The translations under genes were made by a program, and so were the position numbers. From positions 5,293,925-5,357,924 of the forward strand of contig OY725488.1 of assembly GCA_963281255.1 (NCBI GenBank): a stretch of DNA of 64,000 nucleotides. The letters are read 5' to 3'. The DNA comes from Aphrocallistes beatrix (taxonomy: Eukaryota > Porifera > Hexactinellida > Sceptrulophora > Aphrocallistidae). The notes beneath the pieces are model-generated. The model was not told the origin of the DNA, did not search any database, and saw nothing but the letters and a program-made list of their open reading frames with translations. How positions within the stretch are numbered: the first letter of the stretch is position 1; every line of letters starts with the position of its first letter. This document shows positions 32,688 to 43,806 of the stretch, piece by piece.

Positions 32688-32692
<5 letters not shown>
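32249..32692. repeat. pogo/Tigger-type MITE (ATAACGGCCAC family), copy 2
   Basis: Nearly identical in sequence and length (about 444 bp) to 10124-10567, including both ends. It sits in (TA)n and is followed by CATTAATCGAGTTTTAATAG. Confidence 0.87.
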
Positions 32693-32723
<31 letters not shown>

Positions 32724-32954
32724 TAATCGAGTTTTAATAGTAAGGATACATATGTAGTACTCATAAAAGTTTCAAAGTGCAAAAAATCGGATTCTACATG
32801 ATGAAATACCCTACATTAGTCTTTGAGATCTTGCTTCTTTATTAGTTTCTAGTTTTACTTAAAACCATAATGTTAGTACATAAGTCAAGGCAAGGGCAAC
32901 CAGTGCTGCTACATTTCTTGGACATACTTAGTTAGATTGAACAATATATCGTGT

Positions 32955-34290
32955 TAGTCCTACTCCATATGTAGACGTTAGTCCTACTCTCTATGTAGGC
33001 GTTAGTCCTACTCCTAAAACTATTTCAATTGATCCTCACCAAAAGGTACCATTTATCCCTGTTATTCATTGTCACTCACTTAAAATGCCACTCAACCACC
33101 TCTTCATTCATAAATGCCTCTTTCACAGTCTTTGGCTAATATTCTCAACTCAAAATGCTGCTCTTCCCTTTCTTTTTACATATATCTCATTGAAATGGTG
33201 GACAATTGTGGGAGTAGGACTAACGCCTACATCTGAAAAAGTAGCACTAATGCCAATCTTAGGAGTAGGACTAACGTCTACATCTGAAAAAAAAGTAGGA
33301 CTAATGCCAATCTTAGGAGTAGGACTAACGTCTACATCTGAAAAAAGTAGGACTAATGCCAATCTTAGGAGTAGGACCAACGCCTACATCTGAAAAAAGT
33401 AGGACTAATGCCAATCTTAGGAGTAGGACCAACGTCTACATCTGAAAAAAAGTAGGACTAATGCCAATCTTAGGAGTAGGACTAACGTCTACATCTGAAA
33501 AAAGTAGGACTAATGCCAATCTTAGGAGTAGGACCAACGCCTACATCTGAAAAAGTAGGACTAATGCCAATCTTAGGAGTAGGACCAACGCCTACATCTG
33601 AAAAAAAGTAGGACTAATGCCAATTTTAGGAGTAGGACTAACGCCTACATCTGAAAAAAAGTAGGACTAATGCCAATCTTAGGAGTAGGACTAACGTCTA
33701 CATCTGAAAAAAGTAGGACTAATGCCAATCTTAGGAGTAGGACTAACGTCTACATCTGAAAAAAAGTAGGACTAATGCCAATCTTAGGAGTAGGACTAAC
33801 GTCTACATCTGAAAAAAAAGTAGGACTAATGCCAATCTTAGGAGTAGGACTAACGTCTACATCTGAAAAAAGTAGGACTAATGCCAATCTTAGGAGTAGG
33901 ACCAACGCCTACATCTGAAAAAAGTAGGACTAATGCCAATCTTAGGAGTAGGACCAACGTCTACATCTGAAAAAAAGTAGGACTAATGCCAATCTTAGGA
34001 GTAGGACTAACGTCTACATCTGAAAAAAGTAGGACTAATGCCAATCTTAGGAGTAGGACCAACGCCTACATCTGAAAAAGTAGGACTAATGCCAATCTTA
34101 GGAGTAGGACCAACGCCTACATCTGAAAAAAAGTAGGACTAATGCCAATTTTAGGAGTAGGACTAACGCCTACATCTGAAAAAAGTAGGACTAATGCCAA
34201 TTTAGGGGTAGGACTAACGTCTACATCTGAAAAAAGTAGGACTAATGCCAATCTTAGGAGTAGGACTAACGCCTACATCTGAAAAAAAGG
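32955..34290. repeat. 52-bp minisatellite with higher-order structure
   Basis: About 20 tandem units run from 33215 to 34290. Each unit is two related halves: GTAGGACTAATGCCAATCTT AGGA and GTAGGACTAACGYCTACATC TGAAAAAA. Variants (C or T in CTAACG/CCAACG, GTCTAC/GCCTAC, A-run length) recur in the same order about 525 bp apart (for instance at 33271 and 33796), so the second half is a block duplication of the first. Inverted single copies, CGTTAGTCCTACTC, lie at 32955-33020. Partial open frames across the array are by-products of the repeat. Confidence 0.92.
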
Positions 34291-34546
34291 TGTGGTGATT
34301 CAAATCTGGTCGGGCCAGTAGCACATAGTCGTCATACTTCTTAGCGATGCGATTACGCAATGGGTATCTTCGTTGTTCTGAAGTTGTGGTGTTCTGTTCT
34401 CCCTCATATGTCAACACTTCTCGTTCGTCGTTTTCTCGCTCCGTTGTATCAGCTGGTGAGTCCTGGTCGCTGGCCTCCGTTTCAATATGCTCGTTTTCCT
34501 GCTCCATCGTATCCGTTAATAACCCATCCTGATTCTTGGTATCCAA
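34290..34546 (-). pseudogene. C-terminal tail of Gypsy polyprotein
   Basis: An acidic stretch (ETEASDQDSPADTTERENDE) is followed by RRYPLRNRIAKKYDDYV. The YPxRxR tail is typical of the end of Gypsy Pol. The frame runs on into the minisatellite. It is joined near 34545 to the integrase N-terminus by a deletion and frame change. Confidence 0.75.
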
Positions 34547-35297
34547 AAAAACTCCTAAAATTCTGTAGTATCCTCTTCTGGCCGAAGTGGCCTGCAGCGT
34601 GCACCCTCGCTAGCACTTCTTCCCGAGATTTGGTAGGCACAACGACCCGATTTCGAAATAGCAGTAGTCCACTAGCAACCTTCAAATGCTCTGCGACGTT
34701 ACGAAGCCTCCCAGTGGTTACTCTCCCCGTTGCGATCACCTGTTCGAGGGCGTTGTGGGTCATCGGATCTAGCTTTTGTTGCTTGCGTATTTGAGCCAGA
34801 TCCAATTCCGCTTGCTCCTCATCGGCTGAGGCTAGTGTGAATATCTTATCCTCGAAAGTAGATTCGTCTTGCACACCCGCGTCGATTTCCAAATTTGGTA
34901 CTCGACTCAGATAGTCTGGCAGATTATTTTCTTTACCCGGTCGGTGAGTGATGTCATAGGAATATTCTTCTAATTCTAATATCCATCTTGCGTAAGTTCT
35001 CCGCGGATCCTTCTGGTTCCGAAGCCACTTCAATGGGCAATGGTCGGTTATCAGTTCCATTTCACCCCTAGCCCACAGGTAGGTCCTCCATTTCCGACAG
35101 GCTGACACTAGGGCCCATGCCTCTAGTTGTCCCGCGCTGTAGTTTCTTTGAGCTCTACCAAGAGCGGACGAGAAGTAATCGACCGGGTGGAGCTTCCCTG
35201 TGTGTTTGTTTCGTTGAGATAGCACACCGGCTATTGCCTTTGTGCTGGCATCCGCCTCAATCACGAATTTTTCCTTCCAATCAGGGAACGCCAACAT
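34482..35297 (-). pseudogene. Gypsy RNase H domain and integrase N-terminus
   Basis: RNase H is recognised from FVIEADASTKAIAGVLSQ, HPVDYFSSALGRAQRNYS, ELEAWALV-like QLEAWALVSACRKW and ELITDHCPLKWL. It continues into linker DYLSRVP and then HAAGHFGQKR, the H-H part of the integrase zinc-binding HHCC. After this the sequence jumps to the polyprotein tail, so the DDE core is absent. Confidence 0.88.
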
Positions 35298-35400
35298 TAT
35301 CGGCTCACGCGTATGTGTCGCAACTTGTCGAAGGCTTCCTCGCTCCTGCTATTCCATGCCCATACCGTCCCTTTTCCGGTTAATTCATAGAGTGGGGATG

Positions 35401-36324
35401 CTAACTGGGCCATTCCTGGGATATCGAACGGTAAAAGTTCACACTGCCCACAAATCTTTGCAGTTCTGCTACATTTTGAGGTCTTGGAAACTTTGACAAT
35501 CTTACCGCCGTAGAAGATAACGGTCTTAGTCCCTCCTCAGATACCGCATGGCCTAGGAACTCGACCTCCCTACGGATAAACTGGCACTTCCTTAGCTTAA
35601 CATGAAGCCTTGCGTGGAGCAGGCGGGAGAACACCCCGCGGAGGTCCTCGAGATGTTGCTCGAAACTGTGCGAAAATATAATACAATCATCGATATCTGA
35701 TTCAGCATTTGTGAGCCCCTGCAGCGTATTATCCATGAGCCGTTGAAATGTAGCCTGGGCATTAACCAGGCCGAACGGCATGACCGTCATCTCGAAAAGG
35801 CCCCTGGGGGTATTGAATGTTGTCTTCTCTACATCTCTGTGACTACTCGGTACGCACAAATAGGCTGCGGAAATGTCTATAACGGAAAAATACCGGTAAC
35901 CATGTAATCTGTCCAAGATTGCCTGCACCTGAGGTATTCCGTAAGCATCTTTCCTTGTCACTCCGTTCAACCCGCGGTAGTCTATGGCGAAACGTTTTCT
36001 GCTATCTTTTTTGGTGACAAGCACCACGTTGCTTGCCCACGGTGACATAGAAGGCCTGCACAGCTTCTGGTTCAACAACTCGTCCAAATGACTGTTGATT
36101 TCTTCTTCCCATTGAGGAGGTAATCGTATTGGCCTTGCCTTGCGTGGGGTGGCTTCTCCTGTGTAAATAGCGTGCTCGCAAAGAGTGGTTCGGCCAGGGT
36201 TGTCGTTAAATAAAGCTTCGAATTCCTCCAGTAATGCAATGAACTTAGTCTGCTGTTCACAGTTCAGGTCGGTTCTGGTGCTCTCAATATGTTGCTCATC
36301 GGTGCACCTATCTATCTGCTTCAC
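35401..36324 (-). pseudogene. Gypsy reverse transcriptase domain
   Basis: RT landmarks: CEHAIYTGEATPRKARPIRL, FAIDYRGLNGVTRKDAYGIP, FSVIDISAAYLCV, MPFGLVNAQATFQRLMD and EVEFLGHAVSEEGL. The polymerase box, normally [YF]xDD, reads DIDD here (ESDIDDCI). A further frame change separates it from RNase H around 35300-35400. Confidence 0.9.
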
Positions 36325-36338
36325 TGAGCGCGCTCTGG

Positions 36339-36566
36339 CTAATGGGTCTCCTCCGTTGCTTGCTCATGGATCTCCACCTTGGCATTTTCCAGCGTAATAC
36401 TCCCATCATCCCAATTGAAGGTAACGCGCCCAAATGATCTAAGAAACTCTCGCCCCAACAGTAACGCTTGTTCTTCGCCATCTAAAACGTGTATCTTAGT
36501 CCAGCGGGTTTCCAACACGGCTATATTGATTGGAACCTCCCCACAACAGTAATAGGTGTTCCGCAT
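36339..36566 (-). pseudogene. Gypsy aspartic protease fragment
   Basis: The visible part is the C-terminal half of a retropepsin fold: VPINIAVLETRWTKIHVLD, then LLGREFLRSFGRVTFNWDDG. The D-T/S-G region lies upstream in another frame (GAKVNVMG, LDTGA-like, around 36640-36660), so the domain is split by frameshifts. Confidence 0.75.
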
Positions 36567-36800
36567 ACACCGTAGACTAGACCAGTATCAGACACCACAT
36601 ATTTGTCGAGATCTAACTCCTTCAGCGTACGTACGCCCATTACATTTACTTTTGCTCCGGTATCCAGTAGTCCGCGTTGGGACTGTCTCCCACTTTCACT
36701 GTTATTGATGCTGCTCTCTCGTCGGCCTTGCTGTTGGCCCCAAGATTCTTTACGTAGTATTTCCTTCCTCCGCTGCGTCTCCAGTTGTTACCTCGCCAAC

Positions 36801-37655
36801 CTACTGTGCACTCTTGTGCGTCGTGACCCTTCCCGTGACACTCCCTACAGATCCGATCAGGACACCTCTGGTAGCCGTACCCCTGTTTGCCGCATGTATA
36901 ACAGTTGAAGGCCCCCGGATTGCACCTCGATAACTGCGTTGGTACCTCCTTCCCGATGTAAACTGTCGGATCTTGTACACGCTCGACAAATCCGGTTCCT
37001 CTTCAGGTTCAATATTCTGGTCCTCCTTTGGCTCTATGTCAACCACCTTACAGTGCCCCATCATCATTCCTTCTGCTTCACGGGCTCCGAGGTCCAAAGG
37101 AATCTCCATTTGCCGCAGGCTCTGCTGTACGAGGCCTATAAACTCCCGCATCTGAGCGTCCGAAACTATGTTGTCTTTTCGTTCTTGTATCCACCTTTTT
37201 AGAGACGAAGTGGCTTTACTTGGAAGTTGTGTTACTAGGACGGCACATACTTGGCGATTGAAGAACCCAGCTCGTTTGGCCTCCTTCCATAATAATGTAA
37301 AAAATACTTCGATCCGTACCCCTCTGGCCCATACCATGTTACGGAATCTCGCCGTAGCTTGAAACTCATCGATAGGAGGGTCTAAGGCGTTGCGGAGTAC
37401 CTTGAAGGCGGCCTCAATTGTCTCTTCTTTGATGGCCAATAAAGTTGTATCTCTCTCGAACTAGTCTCTGCAGACATACGAAGGCAGTATCTGGATAACT
37501 GCTCGCTCTCCAGCATGAGCGGCGAGAGAGCTCGTGGCTGCGACGAATAAAGGTTGCCATTCTTCGATTCGTTCTCCGGCTATCAGCGGCGGAATAGAAA
37601 TGTTCATAGGAGCTGCCATTGTGTAGATTCGTGACAGCTTATATTTATGTGACAC
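36801..37655 (-). pseudogene. Gypsy gag with one in-frame stop
   Basis: The capsid-like part reads ISIPPLIAGERIEEWQPLFV, then AIKEETIEAAFKVLRNALDP and QATARFRNMVWARG. A TAG at 37458-37460 interrupts an otherwise continuous frame (..LPSYVCRD, stop, then DTTLLAIKEE). The CCHC knuckle (CYTCGKQGYGYQRCPDRIC region, about 36840-36905) follows in a different frame. Confidence 0.85.
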
Positions 37656-37969
37656 AAGGTACTATAATATATGATAAAAATATAAGTCAGTTCACTTCTA
37701 CAGTAACTAGAACTAGTAAATAGAGTTTTTGCAAATGCAGTTAAGGTTGGGTAAGAACCTTACGTTAAACTACTCGAAATAATGTATTGTGCTGCTTCAC
37801 GACCTGGAATGCTTAAATAATGGGTTCATTTGTCTCGTCTCTAAATATATGTCGACATATGTAGTCTTAAAAAAGTTTACATTGATCTGCAGTTAACAAT
37901 AATACAACCCGGATCACTTATTATGAACAAAACCCAATTTTGACTTCATTAAATTTTTATTGCGCTAAG
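37656..37969. other. Gap 3' of the Gypsy remnant
   Basis: AT-rich, no LTR, primer-binding site or gene recognised. Confidence 0.4.
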
Positions 37970-38795
37970 TCATAGCCTTCTAAATACAAGGCCATTTCAC
38001 TGGTTTTAACCAGGGATAAGATAAAGTCGAAAGTGATAATCAGTATAAAAGTAAATATCGAAAAATATGCATTATAGTTCTACAGAATATATTAACAAAA
38101 TATGTAAACATTATTTCATGGTGCCCATATCTGTTGTCAAAATTAAGATTAGTCACCATACTATTGCGCAAAAGCTATATTTAAGACAAATTCTGCTGAT
38201 TTTCTGACCTATTTTAAGCACACTTTTATCATTATTAGCAAATGATTTTAGCACAAAACCAAGTTCAGGACCAGTTAATACGAAAATTTTGGAAATTTTC
38301 GTATTAACTGGTCCTGAACAACGGATATGGGCACTTTGATATCATATTTATATATGTTGTTAATATATTCTGTAGGCTTATAATGCATATTTTTCGATAT
38401 TTACTTTAATACTGATGGGGGAGCGTCATTTGTTAGAATTTTGAAGTTGTCATTTGTTAGAATTATCTCAACTGTCACTTGTTAGAATTGTTTTCTTGAC
38501 TACTGTCACTTGTTAGAATCGTTTTCTAGACTACTGTCACTTGTTAGAATAATCGAAACCGTTTCCAAATATTTACAAGCTGAAGTCATTTAAATTTCTA
38601 TGTTTTTTCATATTAAATTCTAACAAGTGACAGTAGTCTAGAAAAACGATTCTAACAAGTGACAGTTGAGGTAATTCTAACAAATGACAACTTCAAACAA
38701 ATGCAGGCACCTCCCACTGATTATCGCTATCGGCTTTCTGTTATCCCTGGTACTGGTGAAAATCGCTCAGTGGCCTTGTATTTAGAAGGCTATAG
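37970..38795. mobile_element. Long-TIR DNA element (family T), copy B, with a foldback element inserted in its right arm
   Basis: The left arm starts TCATAGCCTTCTAAATACAA GGCC and contains CCAGGGATAAGATAAAGTCG. The right arm ends CCTTGTATTTAGAAGGCTAT. The arms extend to about 140 bp (AAATATGCATTATAG and complement). The right arm is interrupted at 38413-38718 by foldback A, with ACTGAT on both sides. No gene is present, unlike copy A at 5899-7000. Confidence 0.8.
38413..38718. repeat. Foldback element A (TGTCACTTGTTAGAAT arrays)
   Basis: Terminal GGGGGAGCG and the complement-like CACCTCCC, flanked by ACTGAT. The left side has five copies of GTCAYTTGTTAGAATY in direct order. The right side carries three in complement (ATTCTAACAAGTGACAGT). 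The centre is short and AT-rich. Confidence 0.87.
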
Positions 38796-38961
38796 CTAAA
38801 GTAAATTTAATTCTTCATGCGGATTGACTTTTTTAAATAGTTGCTTTATTACGAATCATTTTTGCCGTTGGGATTCATTAAAAGCGAAAGTAGCTTATTA
38901 TCTATCAAATACATCCTTACTATTAAAACTCGACTAATGTTTATTTGTTTGTTTATATATA

Positions 38962-41072
38962 CAGTCGACTCCGCTTAATAGGGCCACTGTTTAATCGGGT
39001 CAGCCGCTTAATCGGGCCACTTTTGGCAGGACCGGAATAGCTCTCACACATAGAAGCTAATCCAAAATATTTTCGGTTAATAGGGTCCTCCGCTTAATCG
39101 GGGCAAAATGTCCTCTGACCGATGTGGCCCTATTAAGGATACCGCCCTCGAAAAACATCGCAAAACATTTAAAAAAATTGTGGAATTTTTTATTGTCAAT
39201 TCCATCGGATTATTGAGTAGTCCACCATCTAATCGTACTTGTTGGACGGTATTTATTTTGATATTGTAGAACTGGGCACCTAAAGCTCAGGCGTACTAAA
39301 AATCGGAAAGTTATTCGTGATTTTGCGGCGCATTCATCAATTATTTTCTAACTTATCTGATATTTTTTCAATTATACGAACCTCAAAATGGTTTTGGCCC
39401 CTTTAAATATTATAAAACAGATGAATTTAGAAAAAGAGGCACCTGAAATCCAATCGAAAATATCTTTATGAGGGACTTCATTTCTAAAATGCTCGGGAAA
39501 TGGCCGTTGTGATATTAGCTATTGTGTATAGAAAAAAATTCTGAACATTTTAAAAAAAAGTTTGTTCAGATCGGACCATTAGTTCGTAAGTTATAGTATA
39601 TTGTAGGTAAAGTTCGGACATCAAACCACTCTATGGCCCCCAAAGTGCTCGATGTCATTGCTTAAAAACTATTGAAGATATATAATCTATAATAATCTTA
39701 AATGAAAGGATATATATGATAATATATAGGTTCCTCAAACATCTCTTTGTCAAAAAGTAAATATTTCTTGACTAATCATCGTTTTTGTTGTAATAGAAAT
39801 TCTATGGAGAACTTTGAATATATTAGAAAATGGTGAATCTTGTCATGAAATAAGTTCCCAAAAGTAGCTATTATACTCAAAAAACAATGCAATAGTCACT
39901 AGCAATGTATACAGAAACTTTGAAGCACCCAACATGATTATTTTGGAAGTTCAAAGCATTTATCTCCAAATTTCGGTCAAAGCCCCCCCATTTATGGTCC
40001 AAAAACAGATTCCTCCATATCTCGGGAAATATACACCAAAATTCTTAGCTCTCAATTCCTAATATACTTTTCAAGACGGTATATATCTGATTCTTAAATA
40101 ATAAATGTACTACATGGAATGGAATGCTAAGTTTCAAATTTTTATCACGTGATGACGTAGCATTTTTCGAAAATCCTACTTGAAAACTAAAAGTCGTAGA
40201 CTCTCGCTCTAACTTCCTAATATACTTTTTGGTAGCTCTTTACTCATTCTAAACCGATGAATTATACATTGTACTGCTAGGAATATGATTTACATTCCCT
40301 AATTGGTTCAAAATTTTCGGGGTTAGGGGCCTCAAGGTAATTTGTGAATTTTCAGTATAATTTTGCTATTTTCACCAAATCTGTTGGAATACATCTAATT
40401 CATTAGTATACATGCGATTAAATGTCCATGGATGCTTTTATTTTTCGTTAATAGCTCATTTTACATCGTTCTTACCATCAAAACTTCAAATCCCTATATC
40501 TCGGGACTTTAAAATTCCAAAATTGACCGTCTTTCAAAAATTTTAACTCAAAATTGCTTTGAGATAGAGGTTTGAAAATTTCAGGAGTTGTTCCATATCA
40601 TTAGGCGATGAGCACCACTCAATTTTTGATATTTTATAAATTTGTGATTTTATTGCTGATTTGCGAAGAAAATCGGGCTTTTTTCGCCGTTTTTTGGCCC
40701 TTTTTATTCGGACACCGATAAAATTTACAATTTTTAAAATTTTAATTTTCTTTTGGTCCTATGAAGTGGCAAATATGATAGACTATCTATGAATAAATTT
40801 TTGAAGCATTTGATCCAAACATGTGCTTTAAAAAAATCACAGAGTGCAGGAGGGCTTACCATTAAGATGTGCTAGGGAAAAACGAAAAAAACCGACTTTG
40901 AGACGCGTAATTCAAAAACTAGAAATGTGAACCAAAAACTGTTTGGCATGTCTCAATATTTTTTAATTGCACTACCTGCCCACGCTTAACATCTTATATA
41001 TCTCTATTCTTGATATATGCTGTAAGCCAAACCTATGGATTTTTCACGGGCGGTATCCTTAAGCGGAGTCGA

Positions 41073-41075
<3 letters not shown>
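38962..41075. mobile_element. 2.1-kb non-coding pogo-like element
   Basis: Inverted ends CAGTCGACTCCGCTTAATAG and the complement ending AAGCGGAGTCGACTG, with TA at both ends. It is much longer than the other pogo-type MITEs here. No reading frame of any length is present and I recognised no transposase trace. A solo end with the CGGTTAAT..CTCCGCTTAATC signature lies at 52390-52493. Confidence 0.85.
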
Positions 41076-41104
<29 letters not shown>

Positions 41105-41106
<2 letters not shown>

Positions 41107-41573
41107 TTACTATTAATTAAGAAACTGCCAGGCACAGAAAGCTGATTTTTGGCATGTTGGAGTCTTTTGGATATGGCTCCACTAAGTTCTGAGCTCAGAC
41201 GAAAATGTCGACTCATGGAATTATGACGCATTGTCACCTCTTTTATAATTAGAAATTTCAATTTTTCGACTATAACTCAGCCATTTTGGCTGATAGAAGG
41301 CTGAAATTTTGATAGAATGTGTATATTAATATTATTCACATATGATGCAACTTTCAAAATAATGACTCATCGCTCTGTTATGAAGTCATCAGTACACATC
41401 AAAAATTGAAAAATTGACAAATATTTCGAGAGATCAATTATAACAGTAAGACAGATTATTTAGAGATGTTATCTACCTTATAATAAATCACTGAGCCTAA
41501 AGGACAAAGGACGCCTCTGGCGGATACGAATTGTCCGCCAGCCGCGCAGAGCAAGCAAGCGAATCGCGCTTGT
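41105..41573 (+). repeat. Family-1 repeat, nearly full
   Basis: GAAACTGCCAGGCACAGAAA to GCGAATCGCGCTTGT; the first 20 bp are replaced by TTCTTACTATTAATTAA. Confidence 0.87.
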
Positions 41574-41574
41574 T

Positions 41575-42360
41575 CAAATTTTAAAATACGTTTCCATAGC
41601 AACGCTGGAATGTAGCAACATTCCATTAGAGAAGTTAAATTTTTTCAAATCAACCCGTCCCCTCCTTGATTATCCTGAAAATCATACATTAATAACACTT
41701 TAAAATGTGCTTAAAACAGGTCAGAATATTGCCAAAATTTATCTTAAATCTGTGAAAAACAGGTGTGAAAACCACATAACTCACATTCCACACATAGCCG
41801 AGGTAAGCCAACATGACCAATGGACTCAAAAAATACGACTTCCTGTTTAACAATAATACATTTGTCTAACTTGAGTGGATTACGAGATATCAATAATACA
41901 CAATGGACCCAAATTCCATGACCCGAGATTGAACGCCTACAGTCTTTACTTATAGGAGTCAATGGTTTAAACCAGTGGCGGGCAACCTTAATCCTTATGT
42001 GGCCCACAATTGGGGCCCGCGAGGGGTCTCGCGGGCCTCAAATCTGTCAGTTCTTGTTACGGTCACACCACCATGGCTGTAGCAAGAACTGATATTGGAA
42101 ACCTACAAGTATATGGAAGCAATGTAATAACTAAAATTATACTTATAAAAGCAAAAATAAGTAAAATATATTGATATTCAGCATCAATTTCACACCAAAA
42201 TTAGGCGGGCCCATTTTGTATTACAATCACTAACACGCGGGCCCCATAATAGAGTGTTTTGAAAGAGTGAGTCGCGGGCCATCAAATTTAGTCTCGTGGG
42301 CCCCAGGTTGCCCACCGCTGGTTTAAACTAATTATGTATAATCATTTGCTTAATTACGTA
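41575..42360. repeat. Dispersed repeat interrupted by a hAT-type MITE
   Basis: 41690-41964 matches 50229-50520 (AACRCTTTAAAATGTGCTTA, AACTCACATTCCACACATAG, CAATGGACCCAAATTCCA). It is split by the 348-bp element 41973-42320. This element has ends CAGTGGCGGGCAACC and GGTTGCCCACCGCTG and an exact 8-bp duplication GTTTAAAC (41965-41972 and 42321-42328), the hAT signature. Confidence 0.9.
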
Positions 42361-42764
42361 GAGACTCCTATAGTATAAGCGCAAATTCATTTGGTGCATT
42401 GTATTATACATAATTATTTCATAGTTAGTAAATCATTACAACACATGAATCAGAACTGCTACATTCTAAACTACACCTGTCTTAACATCATCGCAAACAC
42501 AAATAAGCGTGTGACTTATGTAAACATAGTACACGTAACTATGGCATGAATAAGTAAAAACTTCTTCTTTTTGTGAAATTGTTCTACAAACTGTATAAAC
42601 AATCGTTAATTTACCAATTTTAGCATTTCAAAAAGGTCAAATCATGTGAGATATGCAAGTAACAGCCTATTCCACTCCCAGATCGACCAAGGCTGCATAT
42701 AAGGATGGATTTAATCTGTGATCTCCCAGTAACTCGATTTTCTACATATCCTTGTCACTAAAGG
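42361..42764. other. Unassigned AT-rich stretch
   Basis: No gene or repeat family recognised. Confidence 0.4.
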
Positions 42765-42950
42765 AATTATCTAGGAGCGCAAGACGCCCTTCAGGCGTAT
42801 GATTTTAATCCCGAAAGTGTTTAGGAGCGTGAAAGTTTAGATTATTACCCAATTTACCCTATATATAATGTTATTTATCGATTTAGGCGTATGAAAATTT
42901 ATGGGTTTGAGACTAGGAGCGTATCTCGGGAGGTCTGTATAATACCCTGA
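42765..42950. repeat. Solo arm of the AGGAGCG family
   Basis: GGAATTATCTAGGAGCGCAA, GATTTAGGCGTATGAAAA, GACTAGGAGCGTATCTCG: the same arm as 24408-24613, without a partner. Confidence 0.8.
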
Positions 42951-42958
42951 TTGTCACG

Positions 42959-43690
42959 GTGTGTTATTTGAGTAAATTTGTGCTAGCTCGAGCACTAACA
43001 TCTAAAACATCTGAAGAGATTCTTGAGAACTTATATATATTGATGTCGGATTGCCGAATGTTATTCAGTATGACCAAGGAAAGGAGTTTACTGGCAAAGG
43101 TATGTTTAAATTTAAAAGTAGATTCAGTCCATTTTTACAGAATGTTACCCTTAATTAATTACTTCACAATATAATTTTATTATACAAAGTTATCCATTGT
43201 AAATTATGATTCGATTAATTAGGAGGTTGAACAAGCTGAACCTTCAAACTAAAAAGAATTGGTCAGAACTACTGAAGTCTGCTGTTCTTTCTATGAATAG
43301 TATCAAAAAAAAATCCCACGGATATACTCCTTACAAGGTAAAGTTTGGGAGAGAGTCAAGGTATGAGGATCTTCTCTCAACGATCAATGATACCATACCC
43401 ACTCCACAAGAAGATTTGGAGTTAGGGGAAAACACATTTGCTGAATTCCAACTTACAGAAGATGAGCTTCGAGAACAAGGATTCGAAGAGATATCTTTCA
43501 TTGACCATAAGAAAGCTAAAATATACAAATGTGCAGCAAATTCGATTCGATCAAATCAATTGAGGCAGAAAAGGCAATTTGATAAGAAAGTTAATGAGAC
43601 CAGGTGTGTTTTATTGAATATTGGAAATTTGCGAGTCTACATGGCAAGAGGCTATTCAGGAGTTTTATTTGTCCTCCTACAGAATATTTA
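42959..43690 (+). pseudogene. Gypsy/GIN-like integrase fragments
   Basis: Two pieces are visible. The first (about 42959-43100) has a frame reading YDQGKEFTGK, the integrase core around the second catalytic Asp. The second (43206-43690) has EVEQAE, the region before the catalytic Glu helix, in one frame. In another it has KNWSELLKSAVLSMNS and GYTPYKVKFGRE, a typical integrase C-terminal half. They are separated by about 100 bp without matching sequence and by frame changes. Confidence 0.7.
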
Positions 43691-43806
43691 TATTAATTAA
43701 TCTTATTAGTCTTTTATAAATTAGTCTAGCAAGATCTAGAAAAGTGGGTATATTTAAAAAAATAAAATTGCTGTGATTCATGTTGCAATAAGCGTAATGT
43801 ATTTCA

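Larger units (their letters stand above)
34290..37655 (-). mobile_element. Ty3/Gypsy retrotransposon, decayed, integrase deleted, no LTRs seen
   Basis: Right to left it carries gag with a CCHC knuckle, protease, reverse transcriptase, RNase H, the start of the integrase zinc-binding region and a C-terminal tail. The integrase core is missing and frames are broken at several points. I could not find long terminal repeats: the left side abuts the minisatellite, and the right side is AT-rich DNA. Parts are listed separately. Confidence 0.88.

Noticed and set aside
33210..34290. Minisatellite considered as a CRISPR-like array
   Set aside because: There are no unique spacers: both halves of each unit are repeated, the context is an animal genome, and there are no cas genes.
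37656..37969. Search for Gypsy LTRs on both sides of 34290-37655
   Set aside because: No direct repeat was found between the right flank and the left flank; the left flank is minisatellite.
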